The notes under the pieces were generated by a model. The model ran no database searches and was not told the origin of the DNA. It saw only the letters and a list, made by a program, of their open reading frames with translations. Shown here piece by piece: positions 20,048 through 29,072 of a stretch of DNA of 64,000 nucleotides. The stretch is taken from contig NZ_CP036536.1 in NCBI RefSeq assembly GCF_005222225.1, forward strand, positions 1,512,001 through 1,576,000, given 5' to 3'. The translations under genes and the position numbers were made by a program. Every line of letters starts with the position of its first letter. The stretch's first letter is position 1. The stretch comes from Salinimonas lutimaris. GTDB taxonomy: Bacteria > Pseudomonadota > Gammaproteobacteria > Enterobacterales > Alteromonadaceae.

Positions 20048-20104
20048 AAAAGCCGGAGCTGCAGCTTTTTGCTTATGACAAAAAGTGCAAAGTCCGGCTT
20101 TTTT
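20047..20104 (+). terminator. Long terminator hairpin
   Basis: AAAAAGCCGGA (20047-20057) pairs with TCCGGCTTTTT (20093-20103). The loop itself contains a CTTTTTG/CAAAAAG stem, giving an extended structure ending in T residues. It is directly joined to the stop codon of the preceding gene. Confidence 0.8.
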
Positions 20105-20146
20105 GTGCCCTATGGCGGGTCGGTAAGTATGACGTACCGCGCCGTG

Positions 20147-20719
20147 TTAATTAAGGTGCTTATCTTTCCAGAACTTAGTGCCCTTAACCGTTGCCTGTAA
20201 TGCCAGACCGCTTTCGGTCATGGTATACACGGTGACATTACCCAGATAGCCTTCACCTTCAACCGAGCCGCCTTTATTACTTGCCCGTGCGGTTGCATCT
20301 GCATTACCACCGGCAGTCCAGCCATTATTAATAAAGTAGCTCATGGCCTGTTCGCTGTGAAAAACCATAACCAGGCGATAATCTTTTGCGCCCAGGCCCA
20401 GACCAACACCGCCTTCTGCCATATTCATATAGGTTTTCTGGCCCGTCAGATTATTGTTAACCATGCCATAACCAGTACCAGCAGAAACAAAAATGACATT
20501 AATATTGGCATTACTGAATACCGCATAACCTGCTGCATCGCGTAGCTGCGAGCGGGTATCCGGTTTTTCACGATATAGACGAGCCAGGGCGTTGTCCTGC
20601 ATATCCGCAATCGCCTGTCGTTTTTCAGCAACAGTGCCACTGCCCATTGAGGCACAGCCTGCCAGGACAAAAAATGCACCTAGTACGGCCAGCCATTTTG
20701 CTGAGTTTATTGTTTTCAT
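20147..20719 (-). CDS. SYLF/YSC84-domain lipoprotein
   Basis: A 190-residue predicted lipoprotein. The signal peptide ends in the lipobox LAGC (Cys about residue 22). The rest is a SYLF (YSC84) domain: RDAAGYAVFSNANINVIFVSAGTGYGMV, YMNMAEGGVGLGLGAKDYRLVMVFHSEQAM, and a Gly/Ala-rich segment before VYTMTESGLALQATVKGTKFW. In other organisms this domain binds phospholipids or phosphoinositides; the bacterial role is unclear. The gene is monocistronic, with GAGGAAAA before the ATG. Confidence 0.85.
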   Translation of the reverse strand: MKTINSAKWLAVLGAFFVLAGCASMGSGTVAEKRQAIADMQDNALARLYREKPDTRSQLRDAAGYAVFSNANINVIFVSAGTGYGMVNNNLTGQKTYMNMAEGGVGLGLGAKDYRLVMVFHSEQAMSYFINNGWTAGGNADATARASNKGGSVEGEGYLGNVTVYTMTESGLALQATVKGTKFWKDKHLN

Positions 20720-20939
20720 CGGTTTTCCTCATTACTGGCAAGTTGCTCAGCGGCGGCATGACAGGGGGTATCTGAATCAGATTTCTTCTGTTTCGCCAAC
20801 GTGTTGTGAACAGGACTTGACCAGGTTAACTATGCAAAACAATAGTTATGCAACTATCGTGCTTAGGCTACCTAAAAAGTTGCTTTGCACCGTGCCATAA
20901 GAAGAAATACTGAGTTAACATGTTGCACAGATCACTTGC

Positions 20940-21317
20940 CTACTTTTTAAGCCGGCGAGCGTTCGATTTAACCTTACTATGAAACGGTTTAAGCATATTT
21001 TCAGTCATTTTCTGCGCAGCTTTCGGGCCTTGCTCAAATGTGGCCTGCGCCATGGCCTGAGGAAGCGTCGCTGGTGTCATGGCATGACTCATAAACTGCG
21101 TGAGCAGGCTGGCCTGAAACCGCGTGGTTTCCACCGCCATAACATTACCGGCATGAAACACCGCCATGGCTTTTTCAGACCACATCTCATTAATTTCCTT
21201 AAAATCCGACTTTGTCGGCTGACCGGAGGTACTGGCCATGCGTAGCAGACGTGTGGAAATGACTTGCGGGGCTAATGTCCACAGTTCGAATAACTGCATG
21301 TAAATAGGCTGCTTCAT
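20940..21317 (-). CDS. Uncharacterised small helical protein (phasin-like?)
   Basis: A 125-residue protein without signal peptide, predicted to be almost wholly alpha-helical: LFELWTLAPQVISTRLLRM, EINEMWSEKAMAVFHAGNVMAVETTRFQASLLTQFM and AMAQATFEQGPKAAQKMTENMLKPFHSKVKSNARRLKK. The amphipathic helices, Ala/Met/Gln-rich core and basic Lys/Arg tail recall phasins that coat polyhydroxyalkanoate granules, but no phasin signature is clear and no PHA genes are nearby. AGGAG precedes the ATG, so it is very probably a real gene. Treat the function as unknown. Confidence 0.6.
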   Translation of the reverse strand: MKQPIYMQLFELWTLAPQVISTRLLRMASTSGQPTKSDFKEINEMWSEKAMAVFHAGNVMAVETTRFQASLLTQFMSHAMTPATLPQAMAQATFEQGPKAAQKMTENMLKPFHSKVKSNARRLKK

Positions 21318-21502
21318 GGGGGTCTCCTGATGACTTAGTACTGGATACCCCTCATCCCGGTCACCGGTTCATCTTAGTCAGGGGAAATACGCTGAGTGCT
21401 TGTGAAAACGCGATTATCCCGGGTCATTTACAGTTTTGCTAAGCAATGTGCGTAGCGGTGCTGAAGGGCCCGGCATAACACCAGGCATGTTAACTAACAG
21501 AG

Positions 21503-21937
21503 TTAAACGGTATATTGCCGGGCGTACTTTCTTTCCCTGAGTTTGTCGTAAACCAGATTAAAAACGTAGGTATAGGGCATGAAAAAGGAGATTAAGCCCA
21601 CTTCCAGCAAAAATGCCTGCCAGTAAGAAATGCTGAACCACCATGAGGCAATCAGCACCACCGCTACAACCAGGCCAGCTTCAAATCCGATAACATGCCA
21701 GATTCTGATAAGCGGAGTTTTTTCAAAACCAAGCCAGGCCTGCAGGCGGTCAAACAGGGCATTGAAAATCACATTCCAGACCATGGCCACACAAGCCAGG
21801 GCAATGACCAGTATGCCGGCGTCAAAAAACGATTTGTTCATCACCAGTGACATCACTGGCGCGCAAATCAGCAGAGCAATCGATTCAAACAGTACCGCAT
21901 GAATAATCCGGTCTGTTAAGGTTTTTACAGGTTGCAT
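21503..21937 (-). CDS. PACE-family (chlorhexidine-type) efflux transporter
   Basis: A 144-residue inner-membrane protein with four hydrophobic segments arranged as two repeats of the bacterial transmembrane pair domain. DRIIHAVLFESIALLICAPV and WHVIGFEAGLVVAVVLIASWW are the two repeat starts. The acidic residue E18 in the first helix matches the functional Glu15 of AceI, the founding PACE transporter. FNALFDRLQAW and FNLVYDKLRERKY are the repeated loop motifs. It should export cationic biocides or, natively, polyamine-like amines. It is divergent from a LysR regulator, as aceI is from aceR. Confidence 0.88.
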   Translation of the reverse strand: MQPVKTLTDRIIHAVLFESIALLICAPVMSLVMNKSFFDAGILVIALACVAMVWNVIFNALFDRLQAWLGFEKTPLIRIWHVIGFEAGLVVAVVLIASWWFSISYWQAFLLEVGLISFFMPYTYVFNLVYDKLRERKYARQYTV

Positions 21938-22113
21938 AGCTCACTCCTGTCGGGTCAGTAAAACGCGTCCGCACAGGTTAGAAAATGCGATTAGCCAATG
22001 GATGTGGATGTACCACTTTACTTGTTGCGGGCGCGCTGAACAACAATGGGCGGCATATTATTCGTTTCATATTTGTTTTAAAATAGACAGAATCGCATCA
22101 GGGTGTTGTAAAA

Positions 22114-22983
22114 ATGAAACGCTTCCCATGGGACAATCTGCATGTTTTGCTGGCGGTGATCCGGGCCGGGACACTACGCGAGGCCGCCAGGTCAGTTCGT
22201 ATGAGCACTGCCACACTGTCACGCCGGCTGGATACGCTGGAAGAGCGCCTTGGAGGAAAGCTGGTTGAGCGAACAGCTAATGGCTGCGCCCCCACTGAAC
22301 TGGGATTGCGGGTACTGATCTTTGCTGAGCAGATGGAAGTCGCCGCCCATGGTATTCTGCGTGAAGTTGAAACCCCTGCAGAGCTGACCGGCACGCTGCG
22401 GGTGAATGCTGATGAGTGGACCAGCTTTTTACTGATTGGCTTGCTGCCGGGGCTCAAAAAAGCGCACCCGGGGCTGAATGTAGATGTGCTGACCTCACAG
22501 GAACCGTTTAATCTGGCCCGGCGCGAGGCCGATGTAGTAATGCGCTATGCGCCACCTGAAACCTCTGATTTGATTGGGCTGGCGATTGGGGATGTGTCTT
22601 TTTCCCTGTATGCCAGTGAGGCGTATATATCTGAGCAGGTCAGTGCGATTGATCAACAGCAATGGGAAGGGCTGGATTTTATCAGTCTGGATGAGCCGCG
22701 CAGCGACTTTGAGGTTGAGCGCTGGCTACGGGGGCTGGCCGGTGCGCCCAAACCCTGGCTACGATGTAACTACGCGCTGGGTGTGCTTGACGGGGTGGCC
22801 GCCGGCGGCGGGCTGGGCATTATTGAAAACAACGTCGCCAGAATCAATCCGGGTCTTAACGTTGTGCTCCCGGCGCCCCAGTTAACCCGTCAGGTCTGGC
22901 TGTGGGTGCATCATTCGTTACACGACACCCTGCGTATCCAAACCCTGATTCATTATTTACGTCAGTCGTGGAATCAGCCCTGA
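22114..22983 (+). CDS. LysR-family transcriptional regulator
   Basis: A 289-residue regulator. An N-terminal winged helix-turn-helix (WDNLHVLLAVIRAGTLREAARSVRMSTATLSRRLDTLEERLGG, residues about 5-48) is followed by an effector-binding domain from residue 90. The domain has the shape seen in regulators of the YafC/DsdC-like group (LTGTLRVNADEW, FISLDEPRSDFEVERWLRG). It is transcribed divergently from the PACE transporter across 176 nt, so it probably regulates that gene and itself. No clear T-N11-A palindrome could be singled out by eye. Confidence 0.87.
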   Translation: MKRFPWDNLHVLLAVIRAGTLREAARSVRMSTATLSRRLDTLEERLGGKLVERTANGCAPTELGLRVLIFAEQMEVAAHGILREVETPAELTGTLRVNADEWTSFLLIGLLPGLKKAHPGLNVDVLTSQEPFNLARREADVVMRYAPPETSDLIGLAIGDVSFSLYASEAYISEQVSAIDQQQWEGLDFISLDEPRSDFEVERWLRGLAGAPKPWLRCNYALGVLDGVAAGGGLGIIENNVARINPGLNVVLPAPQLTRQVWLWVHHSLHDTLRIQTLIHYLRQSWNQP

Positions 22984-23060
22984 TAGCCGCTATCCAATAA
23001 CGAGCCGGAAGCAGATCGGCGGGTCAGACTCGCCTCCCGCCGGATGACAGCAAACTCTGG

Positions 23061-23918
23061 TTAATTTAACTGTTTGAGGGTAAAACCCTGTTCCTTTAGC
23101 ATTGCCAGTATGCCTTCTTCGCCGGGCAGGTGTAGTGTGCCTACTAAAACAAATTCAGTGTCCGGGGTTTGCATCAGCGCTTTGAGTTTTGGCAACCAGT
23201 TGTTATTACGGCTGACCAGCAGATCATCATGGACTTTAGGGTAGCGGGTGGTCAGGTCACTGATCATTAAATCATACAACCCCTGAACATCTCCCTCGCG
23301 CCAGTCACGGGTCAGAGGGGTAATCAAACTGCTTAGTTCGCCCAGATCTTCAAGCGTATACTGTACAAATTCATTTTCCTGACCTTCGGCCATGCTGGTA
23401 ATGTAGCTAAGCTGTTCGTCAGGTGTTTCAAACCAGTCCTGTGGTTTGCCATCCTGCTGCGCTTTGGTGTGATAATACGCATCCACTCCCTGGCTGGTCA
23501 GCCCGACTTTCTGGTATTCCAGCATGGTCAGAGTGAGGCCCAGCATGGCCGGTTTTAACTGCATTAACTGTGCTTGCGGTAAACCGTTTCTGGCCAGATA
23601 GTCAGATAGTTTTTGCAGGGTTTTGGGGTTCAGGTCATCCGCCAGACTACGCCCCGGCGCATAGGTGTTCTGCTGCATCATTTTGGTCGCAAAGGCGGCC
23701 GAACTCACTGCCTGCATGTCAGTTTCAAAAACCAGGGTATCTGCCTGTTTATAAGCCTGGTCATAGGCTTCAGGCAACGGGTAGTCGTCGGCACTGAGCA
23801 GGTGCAGGGTACCGCCGATAAATAAGGTATTATGGCCATCTGACACCTGCCATACCGACGCGGCCTGAGCTGATGCAGACAATATCAGTGCGCTGAACGC
23901 TAAACAAAAATTGCGCAT
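23061..23918 (-). CDS. TraB/GumN-family protein
   Basis: A 285-residue exported protein. It has a signal peptide (MRNFCLAFSALILSASAQA) and then the TraB/GumN (PF01963-type) fold. The paired GTLHLL motif occurs near the N-terminus (FIGGTLHLLSADDYPLP) and again near the C-terminus (FVLVGTLHLPGEEGILAML). Glu/Asp residues follow in VFETDM. Members of this fold include the metalloprotease TIKI, and the GxxH repeats could bind metal. The bacterial role is mostly unknown. It stands alone. Confidence 0.82.
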   Translation of the reverse strand: MRNFCLAFSALILSASAQAASVWQVSDGHNTLFIGGTLHLLSADDYPLPEAYDQAYKQADTLVFETDMQAVSSAAFATKMMQQNTYAPGRSLADDLNPKTLQKLSDYLARNGLPQAQLMQLKPAMLGLTLTMLEYQKVGLTSQGVDAYYHTKAQQDGKPQDWFETPDEQLSYITSMAEGQENEFVQYTLEDLGELSSLITPLTRDWREGDVQGLYDLMISDLTTRYPKVHDDLLVSRNNNWLPKLKALMQTPDTEFVLVGTLHLPGEEGILAMLKEQGFTLKQLN

Positions 23919-24039
23919 ATTAAAAATGAACTCCGTTTCTTCTTGCTTGTTTTATAAGATCAAAGAAATGTATAGCGAAACCGGAGCAACTGCAACTTTG
24001 TTCGGCCAGCTGCCAGATAAACTGGCCTGAAGGGGCGGG

Positions 24040-24504
24040 TTATTGTTGCCACCATTTGTCATCACAGGTGGGAACCCCAGCGGTCTGCAAATACCGGCAC
24101 AGGGTCTGACTGTCTGCGGTGTTGAGAAAATGCCCTACAGCAATTCGCTGGTCACGGCCGCAGGCAAAACAGCGTGGTGGTTGCCAGTTCTGCTCTGTGC
24201 GACAGATTTCAAAACGGCATTCGGCCCGGGACAGTCGCTGTTCTTTCATCAGCCTGAAACCCTGACGAATAATCAGCGTGCCGGTAGTCAGTACCAGTGT
24301 CTGACGATGATGGGTTTGCCAGTTTACCCGATACATAAATAGCGCCAGAAGTCCCAGTTCCAGGCCGGCAAACGGCAAAATAATCCAGACACCAGAAAAC
24401 GCCCAGCCCACGGCAATGATCGCCACCGGAATAGCAAATAAAAACAGCGCAAACTTTACCTGCCGCCACGAGGCAGAGCGGTTTGGCCGCATTTCGATAA
24501 CCAT
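24040..24504 (-). CDS. DUF2244-family membrane protein
   Basis: A 154-residue protein with two adjacent transmembrane helices (about residues 18-60: VKFALFLFAIPVAIIAVGWAF and WIILPFAGLELGLLALFMY) and a cytoplasmic beta-rich C-terminal half with several cysteines. The arrangement, and the WRQVKFALFLFAIPVAI opening after RPNRSASW, matches DUF2244. In alphaproteobacteria these genes lie beside cytochrome oxidase genes, but no such neighbour is here. I chose ATG 24504 because GGAGAC lies 6 nt upstream; an upstream ATG at 24534 lacks a ribosome site. Confidence 0.7.
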   Translation of the reverse strand: MVIEMRPNRSASWRQVKFALFLFAIPVAIIAVGWAFSGVWIILPFAGLELGLLALFMYRVNWQTHHRQTLVLTTGTLIIRQGFRLMKEQRLSRAECRFEICRTEQNWQPPRCFACGRDQRIAVGHFLNTADSQTLCRYLQTAGVPTCDDKWWQQ

Positions 24505-24670
24505 AGTGTCTCCATGGTATTTGCAACAAATCATAAAAATAACAATAGATAGCCGGTCATATCAGAGCCTAGCACAGGCCGGGCAGGCTTGTATGGTTTT
24601 TGACCATGCTGACAGGCATCTGGCGATCAGTCAGCCAATATAACCCACAGGCACAGTATTCCTTTTTTAT

Positions 24671-25630
24671 GTGCGCTCTGGCAAAGTCCCTGTCTTGTCT
24701 GAAAAATTTATTACAGGTCTGTTTTTCTTGATGTCACTCATTCAACGCCATCCATGGCGCAGTATGCTGCTGGTGAGCTGGTGTGTGTTAATACTCAGCC
24801 AGCCCGGATTGCCTGAGCTGCTGACCCGGTACAGCAGTTTTACCTTATTGGGCGTGATAGGGGCTGTTTTTGCCAATGCGACGGGGGCCGGTGGCGGAGT
24901 GGTGTTTGTGCCGTTCTTTCATCAGCTGGGCATGCCGCCTGTCAGTATTATTGCCACAAGTTTTGGCATTCAGTGCTGTGGTATGACCGCCGGCGCCATT
25001 ACCTGGTATCGTCACTATGCCGGGCAAAAGCAGACCAGCGAGCAACCGGCATGGGCATCACTGCCCCGGGTGCTTGTGTTATCGGTGCCAGCGTCGCTGA
25101 CCGGGGTATGGCTGGCACAGTGGGGCGCTGACCTGCCGGTAGTACGTGTACTGGGACAGCATTTATCCTCACTGCATATTGCTTTCGGGATTTTTTCGAT
25201 AGTGCTGGCTATTGCCATCTTTGCCTCGATACCACTGCTTGCCCGTAAGCATCAGGCCAGTGAGCTAACTTGTGTAGATGCTGGTTGTGTTGTGCTGGTG
25301 TGTCTGGCAGGCGGTATGATCACGGCCTGGTTATCGGTGGGCGTTGGCGAGCTGCTGGCGGTGTATCTCATCATGCGGCGTTTTTCTGTCACCATGGCGA
25401 TAGCCAGTGCCGTGATCCTGACCGCTTTTACGGTGTGGGGAGCCAGCGTGTATCATGTGCTGCACAGTCAGGCCATTAATTTCAGCATTGTGCTGTTTGC
25501 CGGCGCCGGTGCAGTGGTAGGCGGTATTCTGGCCCGCCGTGTGGTGCTGGCATTTAAACCGGCTCATCTGAAAATTTTCTTTGGTGGCTGGGTGCTGGTA
25601 ATGGGTCTGGCCGGCTTACCGATATTCTGA
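24671..25630 (+). CDS. TSUP-family permease (TauE/SafE-like)
   Basis: An inner-membrane protein of up to 319 residues with about eight transmembrane helices. The repeat signature of the TauE/SafE/TSUP family is visible: LLGVIGAVFANATGAGGGVVFVPFFHQLGM in the first half and AGGMITAWLSVGVGELLAVYLIMRRFSVTMAIASAVILTAF in the second. Such proteins export sulfite, sulfoacetate or other small organosulfur anions; the substrate is not evident here. The start is uncertain: GTG 24671 gives the longest form, and ATG 24731 (MSLIQRHPWRSM) is a good alternative. Neither has a strong ribosome site. Confidence 0.82.
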   Translation: MRSGKVPVLSEKFITGLFFLMSLIQRHPWRSMLLVSWCVLILSQPGLPELLTRYSSFTLLGVIGAVFANATGAGGGVVFVPFFHQLGMPPVSIIATSFGIQCCGMTAGAITWYRHYAGQKQTSEQPAWASLPRVLVLSVPASLTGVWLAQWGADLPVVRVLGQHLSSLHIAFGIFSIVLAIAIFASIPLLARKHQASELTCVDAGCVVLVCLAGGMITAWLSVGVGELLAVYLIMRRFSVTMAIASAVILTAFTVWGASVYHVLHSQAINFSIVLFAGAGAVVGGILARRVVLAFKPAHLKIFFGGWVLVMGLAGLPIF

Positions 25631-25708
25631 AAAAACCAAACAAAACAGCAGTGCGTAGCAACAGAGGGGGCTTGCCCCCGACATCTTTTATGTTTATGGA
25701 GCCTGTTT

Positions 25709-27031
25709 ATGTCCTCACCTGAATTTCCGGTTAACAGTAAATATCAATTTGTACAGCCGCCATGGAGTCAAAATGCGGTTATTTATCAGGTTAATACCCG
25801 CCAGTTCAGCGCACAGGGCACGTTTAAAGGTGTAGAAGCCGGGCTGGATCATATCAAAGCACTGGGGGCAGATATTATCTGGCTGATGCCGGTTCACCCC
25901 ATTGGCGAGAAAAACCGTAAAGGCAGTCTGGGCTCACCCTACGCGGTAAAAGATTATTTTGGGGTTAACCCTGAGTTTGGCAGCGAGCAGGACTTTCACG
26001 ATCTGGTGACCGGTATACACGCCCGGGGAATGAAAGTGATTATCGACTGGGTGCCCAATCACAGTGCCTGGGACTGCGATCTGGTGACCTCTCATCCACA
26101 ATGGTACGCCCGGGATTTTAAAGGTGATTTTCGACCGTCGCCGTGGTGGGACTGGGATGACATTATTGAGTTTGATTATGACCAGACGGGCTTACGTACT
26201 TACATGATTGATGCTCTGCAATACTGGGTAAAAACCTTTGATATTGATGGCTTTCGTTGTGATGTGGCTGGATATGTGCCCAACGATTTCTGGGAGCAGG
26301 CCCGACAACAGCTGGATAAAATCAAGCCGGTTTTTATGCTGGCTGAATGGGAAAACCGGGACTTACATGAGCAGGCTTTTAATATGTCTTATGCCTGGAG
26401 CTGGAATGAAACGGTCCATGGCATTGCCATGGGGGGCTTACCGCTGGATAAACTGCGCAAGTATTATTCGTGGAATGAGCGGTCGTGGCCTAAGTCTGCC
26501 TATCGGATGACTTTTGTCAGTAACCACGACATGAACAGCTGGGACGGCACCCAGCACGAGCAATTCGGGATATTCCTGAAAGCCGCCATTGTGCTGTCGG
26601 TTATCGGTGAAGGCATGCCGCTGATATACAACAGTCAGGAAGCCGGCGAAACTAAGCGGCTGGCGTTTTTTGAGCGGGATCCGATAGACTGGCAAACTCA
26701 TGAGATTGGTGATTTCTACCGCCAGCTCATTACCATTAAAAAGTCGATACCGGCATTGTTTAACGGCCCGTTCGGGGCAACCATGATTCAGGTACCCGGC
26801 AGTCACATGGATAAAGTGTTTGCTTTTGTCCGTCAGCAGGGCAATGACAAAGTGCTGGTGATTCTGAATTTTTCAGATGCGCCGGTCAGTGTCACTTTTG
26901 ACTCTCTTTTGTATCCGGGAACCTATCACGACCTGCTCAGCGGTAAAACCTGCACATTAAGTCGTGATCAGCCCATGCTCATGCCCGCGGCCGGTTATAC
27001 CGTGCTGCACCAGACCATCACCGCCTCTTAG
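25709..27031 (+). CDS. Alpha-amylase family (GH13) glycoside hydrolase
   Basis: A 440-residue GH13 enzyme acting on alpha-glucans or alpha-glucosides by a retaining mechanism. Conserved region I is DWVPNHS (about 113-119). Region II is DGFRCDVAGY with nucleophile D185. Region III is LAEWENRD with acid/base E213. Region IV is FVSNHDMNSW. A small C-terminal beta domain follows (KVLVILNFSDAPVSV). There is no signal peptide, so it works in the cytoplasm, probably on imported maltodextrins or stored glucan. No maltose transporter or regulator is adjacent. GGAG lies upstream of the ATG. Confidence 0.9.
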   Translation: MSSPEFPVNSKYQFVQPPWSQNAVIYQVNTRQFSAQGTFKGVEAGLDHIKALGADIIWLMPVHPIGEKNRKGSLGSPYAVKDYFGVNPEFGSEQDFHDLVTGIHARGMKVIIDWVPNHSAWDCDLVTSHPQWYARDFKGDFRPSPWWDWDDIIEFDYDQTGLRTYMIDALQYWVKTFDIDGFRCDVAGYVPNDFWEQARQQLDKIKPVFMLAEWENRDLHEQAFNMSYAWSWNETVHGIAMGGLPLDKLRKYYSWNERSWPKSAYRMTFVSNHDMNSWDGTQHEQFGIFLKAAIVLSVIGEGMPLIYNSQEAGETKRLAFFERDPIDWQTHEIGDFYRQLITIKKSIPALFNGPFGATMIQVPGSHMDKVFAFVRQQGNDKVLVILNFSDAPVSVTFDSLLYPGTYHDLLSGKTCTLSRDQPMLMPAAGYTVLHQTITAS

Positions 27032-27066
27032 ACGCTGTTAAATCCGGCGCAGTAGCACGCTTGCTG

Positions 27067-27089
27067 GCCTGACGGCTATACCGTCAGGC
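27067..27089. terminator. Hairpin between convergent GH13 and Mrp operon ends
   Basis: GCCTGACGG and CCGTCAGGC form a 9-bp perfect stem with a CTATA loop. It overlaps the stop codon of the last Mrp gene. No T-tract follows, so its terminator role is uncertain. Confidence 0.45.
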
Positions 27090-28764
27090 TTGCCAGGGCC
27101 AGCAGCATCAAAGCAATAAATACATAAGCCATGCGCCGGGTTAATATGGTGACCGTACCGGTTGGCATAGGGCGGGCGCGCCCCTCAAACTGGCCGACGA
27201 TGCCATGAAATAACCCCGACAGTCCATCGCGAAGCCCGGTCAGCCGGGCAACTGTCCAGCGTCCGGCGGCAGGAAGCGGGCGGCGGTAGAACCATTCTAC
27301 ATCCAGATTCACTGAGCGTAGTTCGGGCGGATACAACCCTTGCTTATTCAGCCATACAAAGGCCAGTGCAGAGAAGAACAGGATCTGAAGCTGGGTCAGT
27401 ACGTGGGTCACATCATACGGCGTATAGTCAATTTGCCAGGGCAGCATGGCATACAGCCATTGCGGGTTCACGCCAATCACAATGCACAATACCGCTGATA
27501 GGCCCATGGCAATCTGCATATTAACCGGCGCTTCTTTGGGACGCAGGCCTGAGTCATGAGCAAAAAAGGCAAAAAACGGAATTTTAATCCCTGCATGGTG
27601 AAACACGCCGGCCGACGCAAATAACAGCATCAGCCAGACAATGGTCTGGTCCTGCTCAAGCAGCGCAGCCATAACCATACTTTTGCTAACAAACCCGCTG
27701 AACAGGGGAAACGCCGAAATCGACGCCGCTCCAACCAGGCAAAACAGGGTGGTGCGGGGCATGGTTTTATACAGTCCGCCTAAATCTGAGCCATTCACAT
27801 GTCCCACCCGGGTCAGCACTGCTCCCATGCTCATAAACAGCAAGCCTTTAAATATCACATCATTAAACGCGTGGGCCACCGCTCCATTGAGCGCCAGCGC
27901 AGTGCCAATCCCAATTCCGCACACCATAAAGCCGAGCTGGTTAATCAGTGAATAAGCCAGCACCTTGCGCAGATCATTTTCAATAACCGCATAAAATATC
28001 GGAAAGCAGGTCATGGCCGCGCCAATGTAAATCAGTAGCTCCTCGCCGGGGAACAGGCGGGCCAGTAAATACACTGCTACCTTGGTGGTAAACGCCGATA
28101 AGTAAAGCGTACCGGTGGGCGTGGCTAAAGGATAGGCATCGGTCAGCCAGGTATGCAAAAACGGAAAACCGCATTTTATACCCAGCGCTATAAAGATCAT
28201 CCAGCTGGCGGCTGAGTCATCCAGTCCAATCGCCGTCAGGGCCAGAGAGCCTGTTTGCTGATACAGCATAATCGTGCCGCTGAGCATCAGTACCCCGGAT
28301 AACACCTGAATAATCACATAGCGGTTGGCAGCGCGAATGGCTTCGGGGGTGCGCCGGGCCCAGATTAAAAAGGCCGAGGTAATGGCCAGCAGTTCCCAGA
28401 ACATAAATACACTGAGCAGGTCGCCGGCAAATACTGCTCCCACCGCACTGCCGGCATACAGCAGGCCGGTGACCTGCTGTATGGTGTCTTTCACATGCAC
28501 CGAATAAATCAGGGCAATAAATGCTGCCAGATGAAACAAGTAGCCAAATAACATACTGAGCCGGTCAACCTGATACAGGCTCAGACTCATGCCTGCCACT
28601 TCCCAGGTCATGCCGGTGGAATCAGCCCCGTTAAAAAACAGGTTCAGGGCACCGAGTACCGGTGCCAGAATCAGCAGTACCCGGCTTTTACCCTGAAGTA
28701 GCGGAGCAAGCAGTGCAAATACAAAAAACACCACAAAAGGCGGCAGGTTAGCAATCCCCATCAA
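27076..28764 (-). CDS. Third MrpD/NuoL-like antiporter subunit
   Basis: A 562-residue membrane protein with about 14 helices of the proton-pumping NuoL/M/N type. The transmembrane glutamate is in FMFWELLAITSAF, and the helix-7 lysine is in LSAFTTKVAVYLLAR. FPFLHTWLTDAYPLATP is the family's H-x-WL-x-DA loop. Beyond the core it has an unusual tail (DVEWFYRRPLPAAGRWTVARL, GLSGLFHGIVGQFEGRARPM) and one further helix. This recalls the extended C-terminus of NuoL, although it may only be a linker. It is the last gene of a ten-gene operon and overlaps its predecessor by 4 nt. Confidence 0.85.
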   Translation of the reverse strand: MMGIANLPPFVVFFVFALLAPLLQGKSRVLLILAPVLGALNLFFNGADSTGMTWEVAGMSLSLYQVDRLSMLFGYLFHLAAFIALIYSVHVKDTIQQVTGLLYAGSAVGAVFAGDLLSVFMFWELLAITSAFLIWARRTPEAIRAANRYVIIQVLSGVLMLSGTIMLYQQTGSLALTAIGLDDSAASWMIFIALGIKCGFPFLHTWLTDAYPLATPTGTLYLSAFTTKVAVYLLARLFPGEELLIYIGAAMTCFPIFYAVIENDLRKVLAYSLINQLGFMVCGIGIGTALALNGAVAHAFNDVIFKGLLFMSMGAVLTRVGHVNGSDLGGLYKTMPRTTLFCLVGAASISAFPLFSGFVSKSMVMAALLEQDQTIVWLMLLFASAGVFHHAGIKIPFFAFFAHDSGLRPKEAPVNMQIAMGLSAVLCIVIGVNPQWLYAMLPWQIDYTPYDVTHVLTQLQILFFSALAFVWLNKQGLYPPELRSVNLDVEWFYRRPLPAAGRWTVARLTGLRDGLSGLFHGIVGQFEGRARPMPTGTVTILTRRMAYVFIALMLLALASLTV

Positions 28765-29072
28765 TGATGCTCCTTGTCGTTGTGCGTTGAGGACGATGAA
28801 GCGTCAGCTGCATCCAGCGGTGCTTCGTAGTAATTTTCATCCCGCATCAGTAAATGACGCAGCCACTTGGCGACAAAAACCAGTATCACGCAGGCAACAA
28901 ATCCGTACAGCGCATAAAACGCCGGGATTTTTTCCAGATCGTTATAAATGTGCCGATGCACAATAAAATCAGCTATCACCAGCCCGGCGCACAATACGTA
29001 GAAAACCCGCAGGATCCAGGTGACAACCGCCGGATTATCAAACAATCCACTGTCTTTATCAGACTGACTCAT
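28761..29072 (-). CDS. Small two-helix membrane protein of the Mrp-like operon
   Basis: A 103-residue protein with two predicted transmembrane helices (VVTWILRVFYVLCAGLVIADFIV and AFYALYGFVACVILVFVAKWL) and a hydrophilic, Ser/His/Asp-rich tail. I do not recognise a named family. It lies between two large antiporter subunits and overlaps both by 4 nt, so it is most likely a small accessory subunit of the complex. Confidence 0.7.
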   Translation of the reverse strand: MSQSDKDSGLFDNPAVVTWILRVFYVLCAGLVIADFIVHRHIYNDLEKIPAFYALYGFVACVILVFVAKWLRHLLMRDENYYEAPLDAADASSSSTHNDKEHH

